DNA from: Rheinheimera soli
GTDB lineage: Bacteria > Pseudomonadota > Gammaproteobacteria > Enterobacterales > Alteromonadaceae
DNA length: 64,000 nt
Assembly (NCBI RefSeq): GCF_021290985.1
Contig: NZ_JAJOYU010000009.1
Span: forward strand, 79,704 to 143,703
Direction: 5' to 3'
The notes under the pieces were generated by a model. It did no database searches, had not been told where the DNA came from, and worked only from the letters and a program-made list of their open reading frames with translations. Position numbers and translations under genes: made by a program. The stretch's first letter is position 1; the number at the start of each line of letters is the position of its first letter. Below are positions 63,187 to 64,000 of this stretch, one piece after another.

Positions 63187-63765
63187 ATGTCAGCCATCAA
63201 AGCCAGAAACACCCTGAGCAGACACTGGGAAATGCTAAAGCTGTTGCCTACCCGCGATCCTGGTTGCTCAGCCTTGCAGCTGTGTCACTTACTTAAAGAT
63301 GCAGGATTTGAGGTGTCCAAAAGAACAGTAGAGCGAGATCTGCAAGAGCTGTCCTGTATTTTTCCTTTGATCAGTGATGAATCCGCCAACACCTATCTAT
63401 GGCGCTGGATGGATAATGCTGCTGTTGATATTCCGGGTGTAAGCATTGCTGAGGCCATTAGTCTGCAAATGGTTGAAGGCACCATGAAAACCGTATTACC
63501 CAAGCAGCTGCTTCGCAGCATTGAGCCGAAATTTCAGCAAGCGAGATCTAAAATTGCGGCTTTGTCGGCATCCAACCCAAGCGCCAGCCTGATAGACAAA
63601 ATTGCAGTAGTTTCCCCTACTTTGCCTATGCTGCAACCACAATCAATACCTGCGGTGGTAGACAGTGTTCAACAGGCATTGATTAACGATAAGCAGCTAC
63701 AGGCCTGCTATTTTGCCCTGCATGACCATACAGAAAAAAACTATAGGTTAAACCTGACCTATTGA
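63187..63765 (+). pseudogene. Truncated HTH/WYL-type regulator
   Basis: This 192-residue protein begins with a DeoR-like winged helix (HWEMLKLLPTRDPGCSALQL, then VSKRTVERDLQELS) of the WYL-regulator family. Such proteins are usually around 320 residues; here the frame stops just after the beginning of the WYL domain (ACYFALHDHTEKNYRLN), losing most of the ligand- or nucleic-acid-binding part. A recombinase remnant starts 18 bases later, so the 3' end was probably cut by an insertion. Some DNA-binding function may remain. WYL proteins often regulate defence and mobile loci. Confidence 0.75.
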
Positions 63766-63783
63766 CCTATCCCCCAAATTTAA

Positions 63784-64000
63784 GACCATGACATTGATGA
63801 GATTTCCAATGGTTACCTGCTGATCATCTCACGCAAAACAGAAAGCTTCGGCAACAGGTCATTTCTTAAAATTAAAGTTGATGGTGGCCTGGCTGATGTA
63901 GTTCGTGCCGCCAGAACATCCGGCATAGCAAGCCCATTTATCGTCCACCGTCGGCCAGAGAGGGAGGTTGTGGCAAGCAAAGACAAAACACATTGGACTA
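63784..64000 (+). pseudogene. Tyrosine recombinase (integrase) remnant, runs off the edge
   Basis: An open frame from 63784 to the window end, directly after a TAA, encodes 72 residues: DIDEISNGYLLIISRKTES, then LADVVRAARTSGI, then ASPFIVHRRPER and SKDKTHWT. This resembles the middle of the catalytic domain of phage-type tyrosine recombinases, between the first arginine and the HxxR box. The N-terminal domain and the first arginine are missing, so this is a 5'-truncated copy. It continues beyond the window. Confidence 0.6.

Noticed and set aside
1..64000. tRNA, rRNA or CRISPR arrays
   Set aside because: None of the regular repeats, cloverleaf-like structures or rRNA motifs was seen in any gap.

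Overview
The window reads as a chromosomal segment of a gammaproteobacterium of the Alteromonadales/Chromatiaceae type. A Rheinheimera or Alishewanella relative is my best guess, by inference. The reasons are the mix of Shewanella/Vibrio-like features: a long-form GAPDH beside a standard GapA, HexR-type operators, a ccoNOQP-ccoHIS-fnr-uspE-ttcA block, Shewanella-type DUF families (DUF2989, DUF3080), CheV, AlaA/YfbR, and the thrS-infC-rpmI-rplT cluster with an AUU start for infC. I see no rRNA, tRNA or CRISPR array. Most of the window is ordinary vertically inherited DNA. The more accessory stretches are about 39-49 kb and 53-64 kb. Layout: (1) 0-13.7 kb holds central carbon and glycogen metabolism: long GAPDH, a DUF2989 lipoprotein, msrB, gnd, glgX, glgB and malQ on the minus strand, then gapA and a hexose-6-phosphate mutarotase on the plus strand. 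A perfect HexR-like palindrome lies between malQ and gapA and a near match lies upstream of the long GAPDH gene. (2) 13.3-23.9 kb holds the microaerobic respiration block: a Met-rich lipoprotein, ccoNOQP (cbb3 oxidase), ccoH, ccoI (copper P-type ATPase), ccoS, a SafE-like membrane protein, fnr, uspE and ttcA. (3) 23.9-32.1 kb holds a DTW-domain protein, a secreted DUF protein, a Bax-like glucosaminidase, a DUF4097-like secreted protein, an LRAT/NlpC-like protein, alaA, yfbR, a His-rich cation-diffusion transporter, an SLT-like protein and an EamA transporter. (4) 32.2-36.6 kb holds the translation cluster thrS-infC-rpmI-rplT (minus strand), a small CPxCG zinc-ribbon protein and ribE. (5) 36.6-39.0 kb holds a MATE exporter overlapping a DUF3080 lipoprotein. 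(6) 39.0-41.8 kb holds a highly structured non-coding element, then a compact four-gene operon of a short J-domain protein and three proteins I cannot assign. (7) 41.9-43.4 kb holds a HipBA-type module with a perfect 14+14 bp palindromic operator touching the hipB start, then cheV. (8) 44.7-49.6 kb holds a NarL-type two-component system divergent from a TPR-secretin lipoprotein with no other secretion genes nearby, followed by a small four-cysteine secreted protein. The intergenic region between the regulator and the secretin is packed with repeats. (9) 49.6-54.0 kb holds a secreted amidohydrolase, a ManD-type sugar-acid dehydratase and its divergent GntR/FCD regulator, with three operators spaced exactly 30 bp apart and a fourth copy downstream. 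(10) 54.0-62.5 kb holds a mipA-regulator-kinase operon divergent from an RND efflux pair and an LpxO-like hydroxylase, which together look like an envelope-defence module. (11) 62.5-64.0 kb holds a small ORF with a palindromic upstream site, a truncated WYL-type regulator and a tyrosine-recombinase remnant running off the right edge, marking the border of a mobile-element insertion. The best candidates for something undescribed are the J-domain operon, the TPR-secretin/two-component locus with its repeat-rich control region, and the structured element at 39.04-39.23 kb.
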